NCBI RefSeq assembly: GCF_014836645.1
Contig: NZ_JACSQM010000001.1
Location: forward strand, 828,282-892,281
Source of the DNA: Fictibacillus norfolkensis
GTDB taxonomy: Bacteria; Bacillota; Bacilli; Bacillales; Fictibacillaceae
DNA: 64,000 nucleotides
Direction of reading: 5' to 3'
The translations under genes and the position numbers were made by a program. This document shows, in pieces, positions 63,924 through 64,000 of this stretch. A model generated the notes under the pieces. That model was given only the letters and a program-made list of their open reading frames with translations. It was not told the origin of the DNA and searched no databases. Every line of letters begins with the position of its first letter. Position 1 is the stretch's first letter.

Positions 63924-64000
63924 TGATATGCTCCCCTTTAGGTAGACAGATGAAATAAAAAATCTGTTTATCTTAAGGGGAGTTTTTTTATGGGGTATTC
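63924..64000 (+). mobile_element. Possible left end of an IS3-like insertion sequence (truncated by window)
   Basis: tgatatgctcccctttaggt and the hairpin ctccccttta ... taaggggag (63931-63982, with inner pairs agacaga/tctgttt), a T-run, and an ATG at 63990 look like the start of an IS3-group element with a transposase gene beginning. The same hairpin and T-run could instead be the terminator of the phosphatase gene. Only the first four codons are visible. Confidence 0.35.

Overview
The window reads as chromosomal DNA of a low- to mid-GC, Gram-positive, aerobic Bacillaceae member. I lean towards a Fictibacillus- or Bacillus-like soil organism, but nothing here fixes the genus. Reasons: strong GGAGG-type ribosome sites, frequent GTG/TTG starts, cre-type catabolite-control sites, U-tailed terminators, Bacillus-type gene sets (kip/ycs genes, manA, YihY, PxpB/C, NagA/NagB) and sugar ABC importers without their own ATPase, as in the shared-MsmX systems of bacilli.

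Layout. 1-713: N-terminal part of an argininosuccinate-lyase-like gene that runs off the left edge. 1132-2024: a PfpI/DJ-1 protein and a small orphan. 2220-23445: a large beta-glucan locus. It holds a GH3 beta-glucosidase on the + strand and, on the - strand, a probable 11-gene, about 19-kb operon with two GH35 enzymes, a GH144-type (beta-1,2-glucanase family) enzyme, two solute-binding proteins (one 986 aa with added beta-sandwich-like domains), four permeases, a DUF5696 protein and an NHL-TPR-YIP1 membrane protein. The GH3 promoter and the operon promoter share a near-perfect palindromic LacI-type operator plus a cre site. 23868-24550: two small membrane proteins. 24580-27984: ROK sugar kinase, DUF4127 protein and CE7 esterase. 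28441-37289: binding protein, two permeases, FAD oxidoreductase, GH38 alpha-mannosidase and a ROK-kinase/RpiR-regulator fusion. 37719-43717: secreted GHL10-type hydrolase, then the amino-sugar operon nanE-rpiR-nagA-nagB. 44124-45098: a NERD-domain gene flanked by two direct repeats. 45322-46302: manA. 46496-50235: pxpB-pxpC-NRAMP-like-ycsI (5-oxoproline theme). 50635-54805: YihY, a secreted pyroglutamyl-peptidase-like protein whose catalytic Cys appears to be Ser, and a DHA2 MFS exporter. 54947-57384: a single-domain sensor-like protein and a PAS histidine kinase carrying the same kind of sensor domain. 57666-62266: DeoR - four-carbon acid-sugar kinase - PdxA2 - GntP permease (D-threonate/D-erythronate type catabolism). 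62763-63893: a response-regulator/PP2C phosphatase of the RsbY kind. The right edge may hold the beginning of an insertion sequence.

Functionally the region is a carbohydrate-scavenging island. Extracellular or imported beta-glucans, alpha-mannosides and amino sugars are cleaved by GH3/GH35/GH144/GH38/GHL10 enzymes, phosphorylated by ROK kinases and channelled through ManA, NanE, NagA and NagB.

The most unusual signal is not a gene. Eight intergenic elements share an approximately 35-nt conserved end, which can form a short hairpin, followed by about six units repeated every 21 nt. Each unit is a conserved core of about 9 nt plus about 12 variable nt. There are two core subtypes, and a ninth, leaderless array with a third core lies at 62432-62515. 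I do not recognise this family by name. Two copies in direct orientation bracket the NERD gene.
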